NCBI GenBank assembly: GCA_028386065.3
Contig: JAKUCV010002539.1
Coordinates: 1-64,000, forward strand
Length of the DNA stretch: 64,000 nt
Direction: 5' to 3'
Source: Turnera subulata
Taxonomy: Eukaryota; Streptophyta; Magnoliopsida; Malpighiales; Passifloraceae
A model generated the notes under the pieces. The model was not told where the DNA came from. It ran no database searches and saw only the letters and a list, made by a program, of their open reading frames with translations. Positions 23,344 to 33,671 of this stretch are shown one piece after another (the first letter of the stretch is position 1; the number at the start of each line of letters is the position of its first letter). A program made the translations under genes and the position numbers.

Positions 23344-24936
23344 AATTAGTTAAATCTCGAGAATAACTAAATTAAGTAAGAAATAGAAATTCTCATAATT
23401 AATTAAATTTAAGATAATAATAATTTATGTAAGAGATACTCATGGGAGTTGGGATCCTTCTTCGAAAATAAAAAGATTGTCAACTTTAGAGAAGTTGAAT
23501 TTTAAGAATAATTTTAATTTTTTATAATTTTTCAAACTATATTAAAATAATAATTTTTATAAAATAGGACAAAATCTATTGCATATGGTTTCTCTTTCCT
23601 TATAGGATATTTTAGGATTGGACATAATTTTGAAAGCTAAAAATAATTTTTTGTGTTTATACTTACTTTAGTTTTGATAACAATTATTTTTTTTCTCTCA
23701 CCAAATAACTTAGTTTATGTAATTACTTCAATTTTCAACACTCTTGAAATTGATTTTTATAATTTATTTTATTATAAATTGTTTCGTAACTTATTTCATT
23801 GTAATTGCTTCCTATAGAGTTGTAAAACGTAATTTCTCTCAAACGATTAACTCGTCAACTTATCAAGAAAAATCGTATAATTTAATCGCATATCAAACTC
23901 TTTATATTAATTAAAAATATATTTCTACTTAAACAAATTATTTATCTTATTTAATTGGTTATCCTCTTAAGAACTACATGCAGCATTGGAATTGGAATTA
24001 ACTCAAACTTTGGATGTTTCGGATAGTATTATGATCCTATGCTTTAGGGACATATGATATCTTTATATTACTTTTTGATATTTACTTTTCTAAATTTCAC
24101 TAAAATTTTCAGATTTTTACTCTTTTTAATTTCACTAAACTTTACGTGACTCATTCTAACTTGATAAACATGATAAGGCATTCATTACAGCAAATATGAT
24201 ATCTCTATAATTCTAACTTCTTTTGTTTGTTTGCCGAACACTATAATTGTAACTCAGTAAACATGGTAAGCCGTTCATAGTAATAGTATAGAGAATAATT
24301 CCATTGATAAGATAGAATAAACATTCCTCGTTTAACATTCTTTGCTCAATTAAAGGTGCCAGAATTAATCTAATAAACGTTTTCATCACGCATTGTGTAA
24401 CACTATTTACTCTCAATTTTGAAGATCGTAAGATATATGGAAATAAGATACAAAACAAAATTATGTTATAAAAGATTAGCCAAAAGAATTCGGATGATAT
24501 TGGCCAATAACCACTCTTGCCATATTAAAAAACAGATTTCTCACAAAATAGCTGAGAATCTAGATATTAAGCTACTTATCATCAAAATTCATAAAGTATG
24601 CAGATTATGATGCTAAAGTGTTATAAAAAGGCCTATATTTCTTGCGCAGTAAAATAGCATATTAAATATCATTTTGTCATATTAATCTTCAAACTCTTGA
24701 TTTCCCCTGCAAATCCGAAATTATTAGATCTCTTGCGCAGTAAAATAGCATATTAGATATCATTTTATCATATTAATCTTAAAACTCTTGATTCCCCTGC
24801 AAATCCGAAATTATAAGAATATCAAAAATTCAAATTATAAGAATATCAAAAATTCATCATAAAAAATTATGCAAATAATATATTAAAGGGGAATGAATGA
24901 TCAATTCTATTTCACATAACAAACAATCTAAATCTG
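23344..24936. other. AT-rich non-coding DNA, possibly Helitron body
   Basis: No coding region is supported. A direct tandem duplication with a 91-bp period lies at 24641-24822, followed by a doubled AATTATAAGAATATCAAAAATTC (about 24811-24855). Confidence 0.4.
24641..24822. repeat. Tandem duplication, 91-bp unit x2
   Basis: Units start CTTGCGCAGTAAAATAGCAT at 24641 and 24732 and end CCTGCAAATCCGAAATTAT, with few differences. Confidence 0.85.
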
Positions 24937-25268
24937 GAGAAATTTTATGGTGGGGACTCCCCAAGTTTGATTAGTTATAGACTTGATCTTAAATTCAATT
25001 ATATTAGAAATAATTAAACCATTTAAGTATATATATTGAATGTGCAGAATTATTTCCTAAATATTACACAATAAATAAGAAAATAATATAAATTTTAGAA
25101 GATAAATGGGGAATCTATAAGGTAAATTGGAGAAATAAATAAACCTTAGAATAGAAAGACCAAACAATCAAAGATAATTTGTTAACATAAATAGGGATCT
25201 ACAACTAATCAAACTTGGGGAGTCCCCACCATAAAATTTCTCATCATAAAAAAAAAAACTAAATCTGG
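24928..25268. mobile_element. MITE with a perfect 40-bp terminal inverted repeat
   Basis: 24937-24976 is the exact reverse complement of 25203-25242 (starts GAGAAATTTTATGGTGGGGA; ends GATTAGTT). The interior is about 226 bp, AT-rich and non-coding. The right repeat is followed by ATCAT and a poly(A) run, and the 10-mer CTAAATCTGG occurs at 24928-24937 and again at 25259-25268. That could be a target duplication enclosing an asymmetric tail, or coincidence. Confidence 0.75.
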
Positions 25269-26126
25269 GTACATAAAGGAATTTCTATTTTCGAGCAGCA
25301 TGGAATCTCACATTAACAAAGATAATAAGTGTTGTAAAGATGATGTTTTCTTTCCCTGATATACAGCTACCCTATTAGTCCCCCATCTTCGCCGAGAAAG
25401 AATAGATTATAGAGTATATAATCTTACTTTACTTGATATAGCCTAAATCCAAATAAGATTTGAAACCCTCTTTCCCTTCTTTTTTTCCCAGCACTTAATA
25501 CTGTCTAAAGGCAACAATTTTATTTTCTTCCTTTTTGTTTTCTTCCGTTTACAATCGGTTGGATAAACACTCGCAGCTCCTCGTGCACTCCTCGTGCAGA
25601 ATGGAGAGACATTCAAGCAGATTCACTAAAAAGTAGGGCATCAAAGGAAATCAAAAGACAAACCTGTAGTTTGGCTGCAGACATATACATAGATCTGGAT
25701 CTGCAAACATATACAAAAATTCAAACAACAACATTATTTTTTTTTCAGAAGACCAAGACTTTAATGGCTTAGCACAACTCAACAACAAAGAAAAAAAATT
25801 CAACATTTAACATGTAAGAAGAATTAGAACTGATGAAGATAAAAAAGAATTTTAACTGTACCAGGAATCCCAAGCAATATAAAACCCAATCTTAAGGGTT
25901 TTTGACATCTGTCACAATTTAATAAGGTAATACCAAGTTTGTGTGCTACACTGGTAAGGACAAAAAAAATGCTATTATACAAATTTGATGAATATTTGAT
26001 ATCCGAACCAAAAGAAAGAGAGGACCAGAAGAAAGAGAAAGAGATGTGGTTTTAGACTTTTTCCACTGTGATTGCTCTTGCTCTTGCTCTTGCTTGGGAT
26101 TCTCTATATATATATATATATTAATT
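25259..26126. other. Non-coding sequence
   Basis: No gene is supported. It includes A-rich runs, a GCTCTT-type triplication (CTTGCTCTTGCTCTTGCTTG, 26072-26096) and a TA run (26104-26121) directly before the resumed CYP81 upstream repeat. Confidence 0.4.
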
Positions 26127-26193
26127 TCTGTATGTCGAGAGAACGACAAGAAACATAAAACGAGATTACAGTTTAGGATGTTACTTCCATCCT
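26127..26193 (+). repeat. CYP81 upstream repeat (copy 1, right part)
   Basis: TTTCTGTATGTCGAGAGAAC ... CAGTTTAGGATGTTAC matches 26655-26718 (TTTCTGTATGTCGAGAAAAC ... AAGTTTAGGATGTTAC). In copy 2 this directly follows the segment equivalent to 23058-23316. Here the two halves are separated by about 2.8 kb. Confidence 0.8.
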
Positions 26194-26232
26194 AAAATGA
26201 AAATGAACAGTATATAACCAGGAATGAGAGAA

Positions 26233-26390
26233 TGTTCAGTGTATATTATTGAACGCAGATACACTCTATATATAATACAGGTAGTAGACTTATACACAAT
26301 TACAAGAAGTATGGGATAAGCAACATCCTGTACACAAGTCTATCAGTATCTGGGTAAGGCTAATCTAAGCCTTAGCTTTATCTGTTAATA
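26233..26390 (-). mobile_element. Possible short Copia LTR remnant
   Basis: The stretch starts TGTTCAGTGTATATTATTG and contains a TATATATAATACAGG segment like the R region of Copia LTRs read on the minus strand. No clear duplication or primer site is present. Confidence 0.3.
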
Positions 26391-26718
26391 AACAAACACC
26401 AGTAAATTGATACGAATGGAGCTTTGCATTCAAACAATGGGACAAGTTGATATACAAAATTACACCTTCTTGTCTGCAGCCATAGTGCATGGAATTATCT
26501 GAACAATTCAAAGTTTACTAATTAGTATATAAAAACAATCAATATTTTCATATTAATAGGAAAACTAAATAACTCAATTTGGTGGGAGAAAAGGGAAAAG
26601 AAAACATCAGCAAGATTGACATTGCTTAGAGTTGGAACTTCAATATATACTATTTTCTGTATGTCGAGAAAACGACAGACCATAAAACAAGATTAAAGTT
26701 TAGGATGTTACATCCACG
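26391..26718 (+). repeat. CYP81 upstream repeat (copy 2, contiguous)
   Basis: Intact counterpart of 23058-23316 plus 26127-26193, lying directly upstream of the CYP81 promoter. It gives the uninterrupted order of the repeat. Confidence 0.8.
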
Positions 26719-26826
26719 ATAGATATTCACTAGTTTTTGGAAATCACCTGAACTAAACATAAAAATAAATTGAACTTAATCACCCTACCTATTCACTATG
26801 AAGACTCTTCCTATACAAATCTCATT

Positions 26827-26835
26827 CTATAAAAA
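26827..26835 (+). promoter_or_regulatory. TATA box of the CYP81 gene
   Basis: CTATAAAAA lies about 55 bp before the ATG at 26883, a normal spacing for a short plant 5' UTR. An upstream in-frame ATG at 26859 adds eight residues and was judged less likely because MENLLL begins a typical membrane anchor. Confidence 0.6.
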
Positions 26836-26882
26836 CCATTGAGAATAATGCGAATTGCTTGCACCTAATTCTCACACTAAGA

Positions 26883-29116
26883 ATGGAGAACCTATTGCTA
26901 CATTCACTTGTGTTCATCTTCATCATTACTCTCACGATCAAATTTTTGCTCGAAAGAAGAAAGCAAGAAAGGAAACTACCCCCTAGCCCGCCAGCCATTC
27001 CAATTATAGGTCATCTCCATCTCCTCAAACAGCCTCTTCATCGTACTTTTCATAGCCTTTCACAAAAATACGGCCCAATAGTCTCTGTGAAGCTAGGATC
27101 AAGACTAGCAATTGTTGTGTCCTCACCATCACTAGTGGAAGAATGCTTCACCAAGAATGATATTGTGTTCGCCAACCGCCCTTTCTTTTCCAACTCTAGG
27201 TACTTGACCTACAACCACAGCACTATGGGACGTCGGGGTATACCCCTAGTAACCGCGTTGGAAGCGGCGTATCCGAGGTAGCTTTAGAAGAGGGGCAGAG
27301 CCTAATTATACAAGCAACTACAAGCATTTCTGCTCCAATTCTCTAATCATTCTTCCGAAATAGTACAAACGTTGTTCCCAAAACGATTTCACTTCAATTC
27401 CGGTTACAAGTACCTAAACTCAAAGTTAATTATTATGAGAATGGTTGCAGGGAAGAGATATTACGGTGAGGGTTTGGAACAAGTTGAGGAGGGTAGAAGA
27501 TTTAGAGAGATAATGACAGAGTTCGTGCAGTGCACTGAGGTTTCAGATCCAGCAGATATATTTCCCATCCTAAAAGTTTTTGGATTTAAAGGAGCAGAGG
27601 AAAAATGTATGAGGGTTGGGAAAAGGTTGGATGAGTTCTTGCAAGGATTGATTGATAGGCATCGGAGCAAGAAGGATGGGAATACCATGATAAATCGTAT
27701 GCTTGATTTGCAACAATCACAGCCCGAATACTATACAGATGAAATAATTAAAGGCCTTATCCAGGTTAGTGAAATGTTAGACTATCTCTTTGTGTTGCCT
27801 ATTGTCTTCTCTTTTTTTGTGTGTGTCTGTGTGTTTTTTTTAAAAAAATTAATTCCGTATAAAAATTTTGGAATAGAGAAAAATTCAGTCCATCTTTAAC
27901 AGTATAATAACTGAAAGTCTATAAGCAAATCTTGGGTGGTTAATTATTTTAGTAAATAATAGGTTTCTTTTACAAAATACATGACCACTTCATGATTGTT
28001 ACTTCTTGTCTGTTTGGAAAAAAAAAATTAATTCTTTCTAAAATATTCTGGATTGTTACATCATTGCTAATAAGATAGACACCCGAATATTGATTATAGT
28101 TATTTCACATGAATATGTAAAGCATATTACATTTAACTTAAGGTCAATGCTTCAAATAGGATTGGCTAATACAAAAAAAAAGGATTGGGTAATATATATA
28201 AAAAAAATATTGTACACATATGGTATGAAAGCATCTAACCACTTCATGATTGTTACTTCTTGTCTGTTTGGATACTTTTAAAATTTTTTCTAAAATTTTT
28301 TGGATTGTTACATCATTTACAGTAAGATATATAGACACCGGAATAGGATTGCGTGTAGTGGTGAAGCATATTGCATTAACTTAAGGTCAAGGCTTCAATT
28401 AGGATTAGGTAATATGAAAAAAATATTGTATACCTATGGTATGAGAGCATCTAGAAACAATTCAAAACGATGAAGAGACTTGACCAGATTGTGTCCTGGT
28501 GCAGGAGTTATTAGTTGGAGGATCAGAAACAACTGGGACAACACTTGAGTGGGCAATGTCCAACATACTCAACCACCCAGATGTGCTAAAGAAAGCTAAA
28601 GAAGAATTAGACACTCAAGTTGGTCAGCATCGACTCATAGATGAATCAGACTATCCAAACCTTCACTACCTTCAAAGCCTCACTATTGAAAGTTTGCGAC
28701 TGTACCCGACAGGTCCTTTCATAGCACCCCACGCATCTTCTGATGAATGTACTGTTGGAGGCTACCACGTGCCACGAGACACAATTTTATTTATAAATGT
28801 ATGGTCCATACACAGAGATCCTAAGTCATGGGACGACCCAACAGAATTTAAACCTGAGAGATTTGGAGAACGTGAGAAAGTTGAGGCAAGCAAGTTCCTG
28901 TCATTTGGGATGGGGAGAAGAGCCTGTCCTGGAGATAGTTTGGCCAAGAAAGTCATGACCTTGACTTTGGGTGCTTTGATTCAGTGCTTTTCCTGGGAAA
29001 GAGTTAACGGGGAGGAAATTGATATGACTGAGAAAGCAAAATTAATTATGAGCAAAGTTGAGCCATTAGAGTTGATGTGTAAACCTCAGCCAAACTTGGA
29101 AATCCTTCTGTCTTAA
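26883..29116 (+). pseudogene. CYP81-type cytochrome P450, two exons, damaged exon 1
   Basis: An ER-bound monooxygenase of the CYP81 type. Exon 1 (26883-27764) has an N-terminal anchor ([15 protein letters not shown]), a proline hinge ([17 protein letters not shown]) and the segment ending in YNHSTM. The part normally covering the WxxxR helix is then replaced by a degenerate stretch with in-frame stops at 27279, 27285 and 27303. The original frame resumes by about 27306 (FLLQFSNHSSEIVQT, RMVAGKRYYG, YYTDEIIKGLIQ). The intron (27765-28504, GT..AG, phase 0) sits where CYP81 genes have theirs. Exon 2 (28505-29116) is intact: GGSETTG, ESLR, PERF, FGMGRRACPG. The heme half could be functional, but the loss in exon 1 makes this a likely pseudogene. 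Confidence 0.87.
27985..28454. repeat. Tandem duplication inside the CYP81 intron
   Basis: Two diverged copies with a period of about 254 bp. Each starts CCACTTCATGATTGTTACTT (27985 and 28239) and ends TGGTATGA(A/G)AGCATCTA. Confidence 0.85.
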
Positions 29117-29555
29117 CATACACAAAAAGTAAACGCTGTGGTGTATAATATATATAAAAGAGGTGATGAAAATAATTTGTAGTATTACATTTTCTTGGAG
29201 AAACAATTCATCTCTTCCTCTCTGCTAAACATAGATTCCGTAAATGAATTAATAACAATAAATGCGTTTTGGACTTAAAAAGTTCAGTAGTATATAGTAA
29301 TGTATTACTACATAATGCAGCAATTATGTATCTTTCTTTCTAGGAAACAATCAAACCACATCTCGTTTACTTTAAAATCCCGCGTGTCCAAGACAGTGGT
29401 ACTACTACTAGAGTTCAATGCTTTGATGATCACATTACCCGATGTCAAAGATGAAAGGATTGTTAGGAGCAAGGGAGGACGAAGTGGTGCTGTTGTCGAT
29501 CGGGAGCATACCCTTTGATTTTGGTTTCCGGATAAGGAGAAGGGTCGGGCAATGG
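29117..29555. other. 3' flank of CYP81, no gene
   Basis: 3' UTR and downstream DNA. The part 29160-29243 recurs at 32347-32440. No coding region is supported. Confidence 0.5.
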
Positions 29556-30020
29556 GTGCGTGACAGAGCCGTCTCGGAGAAATTTAGGGCCCGGAGCGAG
29601 AATAAAAAGAGAGGCCCCTTATAATAAGATAAAGATATATTTCATAAAAGATCATAGTCTAAAATAATTTGAAATTTGAATATAACGATCAAAATATTGT
29701 TCTACAAGATTTTTTTTTGCATTGATAAGTTTAAAAAAATGACAATTACATGAAAATCACTTGAAATAACTTGTTCTCAATTTTTTTCCGTCCCAAAATA
29801 TAGCCGTTTTAACATAAAAAAATATAACCGTTGGCATAGGATTTATAAAAAGGGGGGCTCCATGAAAAGAAAATTTTTACGGCCCGTTGCATAGGAAATA
29901 TAAAAAGAAACAATTTTTTTTATTAAAAGCATGTGAATGTAATGTTATGTGGGGGGCATGAAAAGAGGCCCTGAGCATAGGCTCTTCTGGCTCCTGTCAA
30001 TAGACGGCTCTGTTGCGTGA
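29556..30020. mobile_element. hAT-type MITE, 449 bp
   Basis: The element spans 29564-30012 with a perfect 11-bp inverted repeat CAGAGCCGTCT ... AGACGGCTCTG. Flanks GTGCGTGA (29556-29563) and TTGCGTGA (30013-30020) form an 8-bp duplication with one mismatch. The interior is AT-rich with GGCCC motifs near both ends. Confidence 0.87.
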
Positions 30021-30442
30021 AAGATAGCCAAGAGTGGCAAACCATCCGAAAACGGAGGACATGGAGGTAGCCATTCCTCGAGGCTACGGATGGGGATTAC
30101 TTGGATGTATCATAGCAGTTTTTTCTTCTGTTTTGTGTTTCCTAGAAAAAGACTCTTACCTGACCCAAAAAAATACTGCCCAGCTATGCCACTAAGTGTT
30201 GGTTTGCGCACCAAAATTTCCAGTAAGTTTTTTATTGATGAAAGTCGCATTCATGGTGGAGGGGCTACTTACCTAACAAATTTTACAGGACAACCTAGTA
30301 TACATAGTACTCCCATCTAAAGTTTATATGTGTGAAAGATACTACAATTTTTCAAAGTCCTTGGTGATGTGAATAGATCATGCACAGTTGGTATGGTGTC
30401 CACCTTAATAGGTGTCAATCGAAGCCATTAGTCTGTGTAGAC
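30021..30442. other. Unassigned sequence
   Basis: No gene or repeat could be supported. It joins with 29400-29555 once the MITE is removed, but the joined sequence was not recognised. Confidence 0.4.
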
Positions 30443-31687
30443 GGAGATACCATAGTCACATAATACGCCGTACGCTCCGGTGCGTGGTACGCGTACGCGT
30501 ACGCCAAACGCTACCTTTGGAGAACTCGGTACGTGGGGTATACTTCTCCGGTTCGCTAATTTGGTACGCGGTAGGTTTAAATCGTTTGACCGGTACTTTA
30601 CACTCAAACACATGACACCAATTAATAAATAAAATATTCAAAACATGACATCAATTTATAAATAAAATGTTTTTAGGAAATGAAGAATAACATGGTCACC
30701 TAGGAATAGACCTGGCAATTCGTGTTGTCGTGTCGGGTTTGTGTCGGGTTGAACAGGTAATCGGGTTCTAAATCTTCAACCCGACCCGACTCATTTAATA
30801 ATCGTGTCGTGTCGTGTCCAACCCGTTTATTATCGTGTCGGGTTCGGGTTGACCCCCGGGTTACCTATTAAGTCTAACAAGCTTAAAAATGAGTTTGAAA
30901 TTTTTCTATTTTGCGTATTTTTAAGCAAATAGGCATATAATTAGTTTTTTTTATACATCAAATAAAATTATAAATTGCAAAATCATAATATAATAATATT
31001 TTAAAGCATTTATAGAAGTTAAAAACCTATTAAAATCATTGAAATCGGAATTTATAACCTATTCAGAATATAATTTAGTCATAAATATCTATACCCTAAA
31101 TATAATCGGGTCATAAACAGGTACCTATCGGGTTGGCGGGTCAACCCGCTACCTGACCTGCTAATTTTCGTGTCGTGTCGGGTCGACCCATTTAACTAAA
31201 CGGGTTGGAAATCTCTGATCTATACCTGCTAATTTCGTGTCGGGTTCGTGTCGGGTTGTCGTGTCAATACCCGTTTTGCCAGGTCTACCTAGGAACTAAA
31301 TTTTCCCAGAAACACTTGCAACATAAAATCTCAAACAAAATAAAATCTCAAAAAATGTTGCATTGTATATTCTCAAAGAAAAGAGATGGCGGTGCAAATA
31401 AAAGACGTTTTCTAAAATAAAAGTGATATGTTGGTATTAGGTTTAATTTGGACTTAGAAAATTATTAGAAAGCCCAATGCTTTGCTGGGCTTGGGACCCA
31501 AAAGTTATTAAAACCCAATAAAAAAAAGGAAGTCGTCTTCAACCTCTGGAAATCACCGTTCACTACTGGTAGCGAATTGGTTCGCGCACCCAAGCGTACC
31601 AGCACTCTCACGTGCCACATTTTGGTTCGAACGAACCAGTACGCCCAACCTCGCGATTTTAGCAAATTATGTGACTATGGGAGATAC
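30443..31687. mobile_element. hAT element 'CATAGTCACATAAT' containing a second hAT MITE
   Basis: The element spans 30451-31679 with a perfect 14-bp inverted repeat CATAGTCACATAAT ... ATTATGTGACTATG. It is flanked by perfect 8-bp duplications GGAGATAC (30443-30450 and 31680-31687). Subterminal regions carry GGTACGCGTACGCGTACGCC and GAACGAACCAGTACGCCC motifs. The interior is split by the 581-bp element at 30707-31287. It has no transposase. Confidence 0.9.
30699..31295. mobile_element. hAT-type MITE, family 'TAGACCTGGCAA', copy 2 (nested)
   Basis: The element spans 30707-31287, with ends TAGACCTGGCAATTCG and CGTTTTGCCAGGTCTA and perfect 8-bp duplications CCTAGGAA (30699-30706, 31288-31295). 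The subterminal TCGTGTCGGGT arrays match copy 1 at 19298-19859. It lies inside another hAT element and is therefore younger than it. Confidence 0.92.
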
Positions 31688-31949
31688 TCTATAAAAATAA
31701 AAAAGCATACCATAATTTAGGTGTGAGGTGAGGGAAACACGGAAAGTAGAAAACCTCGTGCACTATAGAGAGAACAATATGTATATATGGTTGTGTCTAT
31801 CGGTTGAAACTTGAAATGTCTCAGGGCTCAATGATCCATGGTAAAGTGTATTGCTATTGGTAGGTTTCGAGTCCTGGTGGAAGTGGGTATATGGAAATTG
31901 TGCTATTGGTAGTGGTCTCACCTCACAAGGGTGACGCATCGAGTCACGG

Positions 31950-32300
31950 GAAGAGATTAGTCCGGTAGTCGATTGAGATACTCTTCCAGCATTAAAAAAA
32001 ATCGATAGAATCCACTGGCACATGTTACACCGAAAAGGTGATGAAAATGCCCATTGAAGAAGCAGATCCTTAATGGAGGTTGGTGAAACCCAATCAATAC
32101 CCACCAACTGCAAATTTTACACCACATCCGCATAGAGATATTGCAAATAAGAAGAATATGGTTCCTAGACTCAAGATGAATTAAACTGAACGGACAGATA
32201 GAAATACAATATTGGGTCGGTTGGGGAAGATGATGAAAAGTTATTGTGGCGACGGGAGGATTTAAAGGCATCCTCTGTGTGTGTGGCTATTATGTGACTT
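31950..32300 (-). pseudogene. LINE 3' fragment, zf-RVT-like region
   Basis: Two overlapping minus-strand frames contain pieces typical of the region after the RT in plant LINEs: ESRNHILLICNISMRMWCKIC and, in the other frame, QLVGIDWVSPTSIKDLLLQW. A frameshift separates them. It is not obviously part of LINE-A or LINE-B. Confidence 0.55.
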
Positions 32301-32346
32301 CGAGTCAAGCTGCTTCTGCCTGAGGGCCGCCAAAATAAGCTTTTCC

Positions 32347-32440
32347 TGGTGGTCAAGAGGTGTGATGAAATAATTGTAGCATTACATTTTCTTGGCAAAG
32401 CAATTCCTCTCGTCCTTTCTGCTAAACATAGATTCCAGGA
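32347..32440 (+). repeat. Stray copy of the CYP81 3' flank
   Basis: The sequence TAGCATTACATTTTCTTGG ... TTTCTGCTAAACATAGATTCC matches 29160-29243, just after the CYP81 stop codon. No P450 coding sequence is present beside it. Confidence 0.75.
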
Positions 32441-33671
32441 ACAATAAGGTAGTAGAAATCTAAAGATATGATTATGTAATGCCAAAAGAAATTGAAGATT
32501 CGTTTTCTAAATCATACTACATTGTTTTAAGCAAGACAAAGCTGAATACAATATATATGAACCAGTCCAGTTGGTGCCGCCGTTGTATAGGTAAGTTGTT
32601 ATCTGGGTTCAAGGTGTACGTGGTTGTTTGGGTTCAAGGAGGACTTATTCGTTGTTTTAGTTGGTGGAATTCTAACTGAGTTCTAAAAGAAGTGTAGACA
32701 GAAACTCAGCGGAATAATTTTTGGTTCCCCATCCGGTATCCGAAGATTTGCCCCGACTAATCCGGATCCGACTCTCGTCGAGAACCTGGATATAATGGGT
32801 GAGTCTTTCAATGGAAATTTTCTGCATACATGTGAACTTGAACCGAAGCCTCGATTAAGCGGAACTAAGTCGCTTACCATTTGGACCAACCCACATTGGT
32901 TATATTTGATGGACTCTTGCCATTTTGTATACCGAGATATGCATTGAACATCTCTTCCAAACCTTCATTGGTATCGATATGCCAAGGATACCAAACAAAC
33001 TTGGTGATATTTTATCGGCAAGGCCTAAAATCAATGCAACATGGACAAGAAAATGTTGGTATTTGGGATCTGCCGAAATTTTTCTTCCGAATTGGAATTC
33101 GGTATCTGATGTTGGTGTTGGCTCTATAAATTGTTTTCTTTACTAGAATTATAGATTCCTCAACCGGTTGGGCTGGTAATACCTGTTTGCAACCTTAGAA
33201 TAAAAAAAAGATTGTTTTTACAGATTGTCACTAATGGACAAATTAACAACTTCTGACAAAAGCCTAAATCCTTGAGATTCTTCACAAGATATCCTTGAGA
33301 AGATTATGCAAGAAACAAAAATGAAATATTACCTGATTAACTGCAAGGACGCCACATAAGTGGAAAACCAAAACAAAAAAAAAAGTGTAAAATATGTGTC
33401 TTAGAGAGTGTTTATTTTGCACGCTCATGAAAAAAAAAAAAAATTGAATTGACTTCATGACATGGCGACAACTATATTATTTGATTTACCTCCAACGTAA
33501 TTACCTTCAGTAAATACTCAGACTCAAACAAATGAAAAAAATAAAAGAAAAAGAAATCAAATATGCGATCAAATAACTTGGCACAATTTTTCCCTCAAAA
33601 AAAAAAAAAACTAGACACAATTTTGATTTTGATGACACTCTGGTTTGATTCCTTCATGTTTTTGCACAAAT
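32441..33671. other. Non-coding sequence
   Basis: No gene is supported. It contains a CCGACTAATCCGGATCCGACT motif (about 32754-32774) shared loosely with 4629-4650, and several A-runs. Confidence 0.4.
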
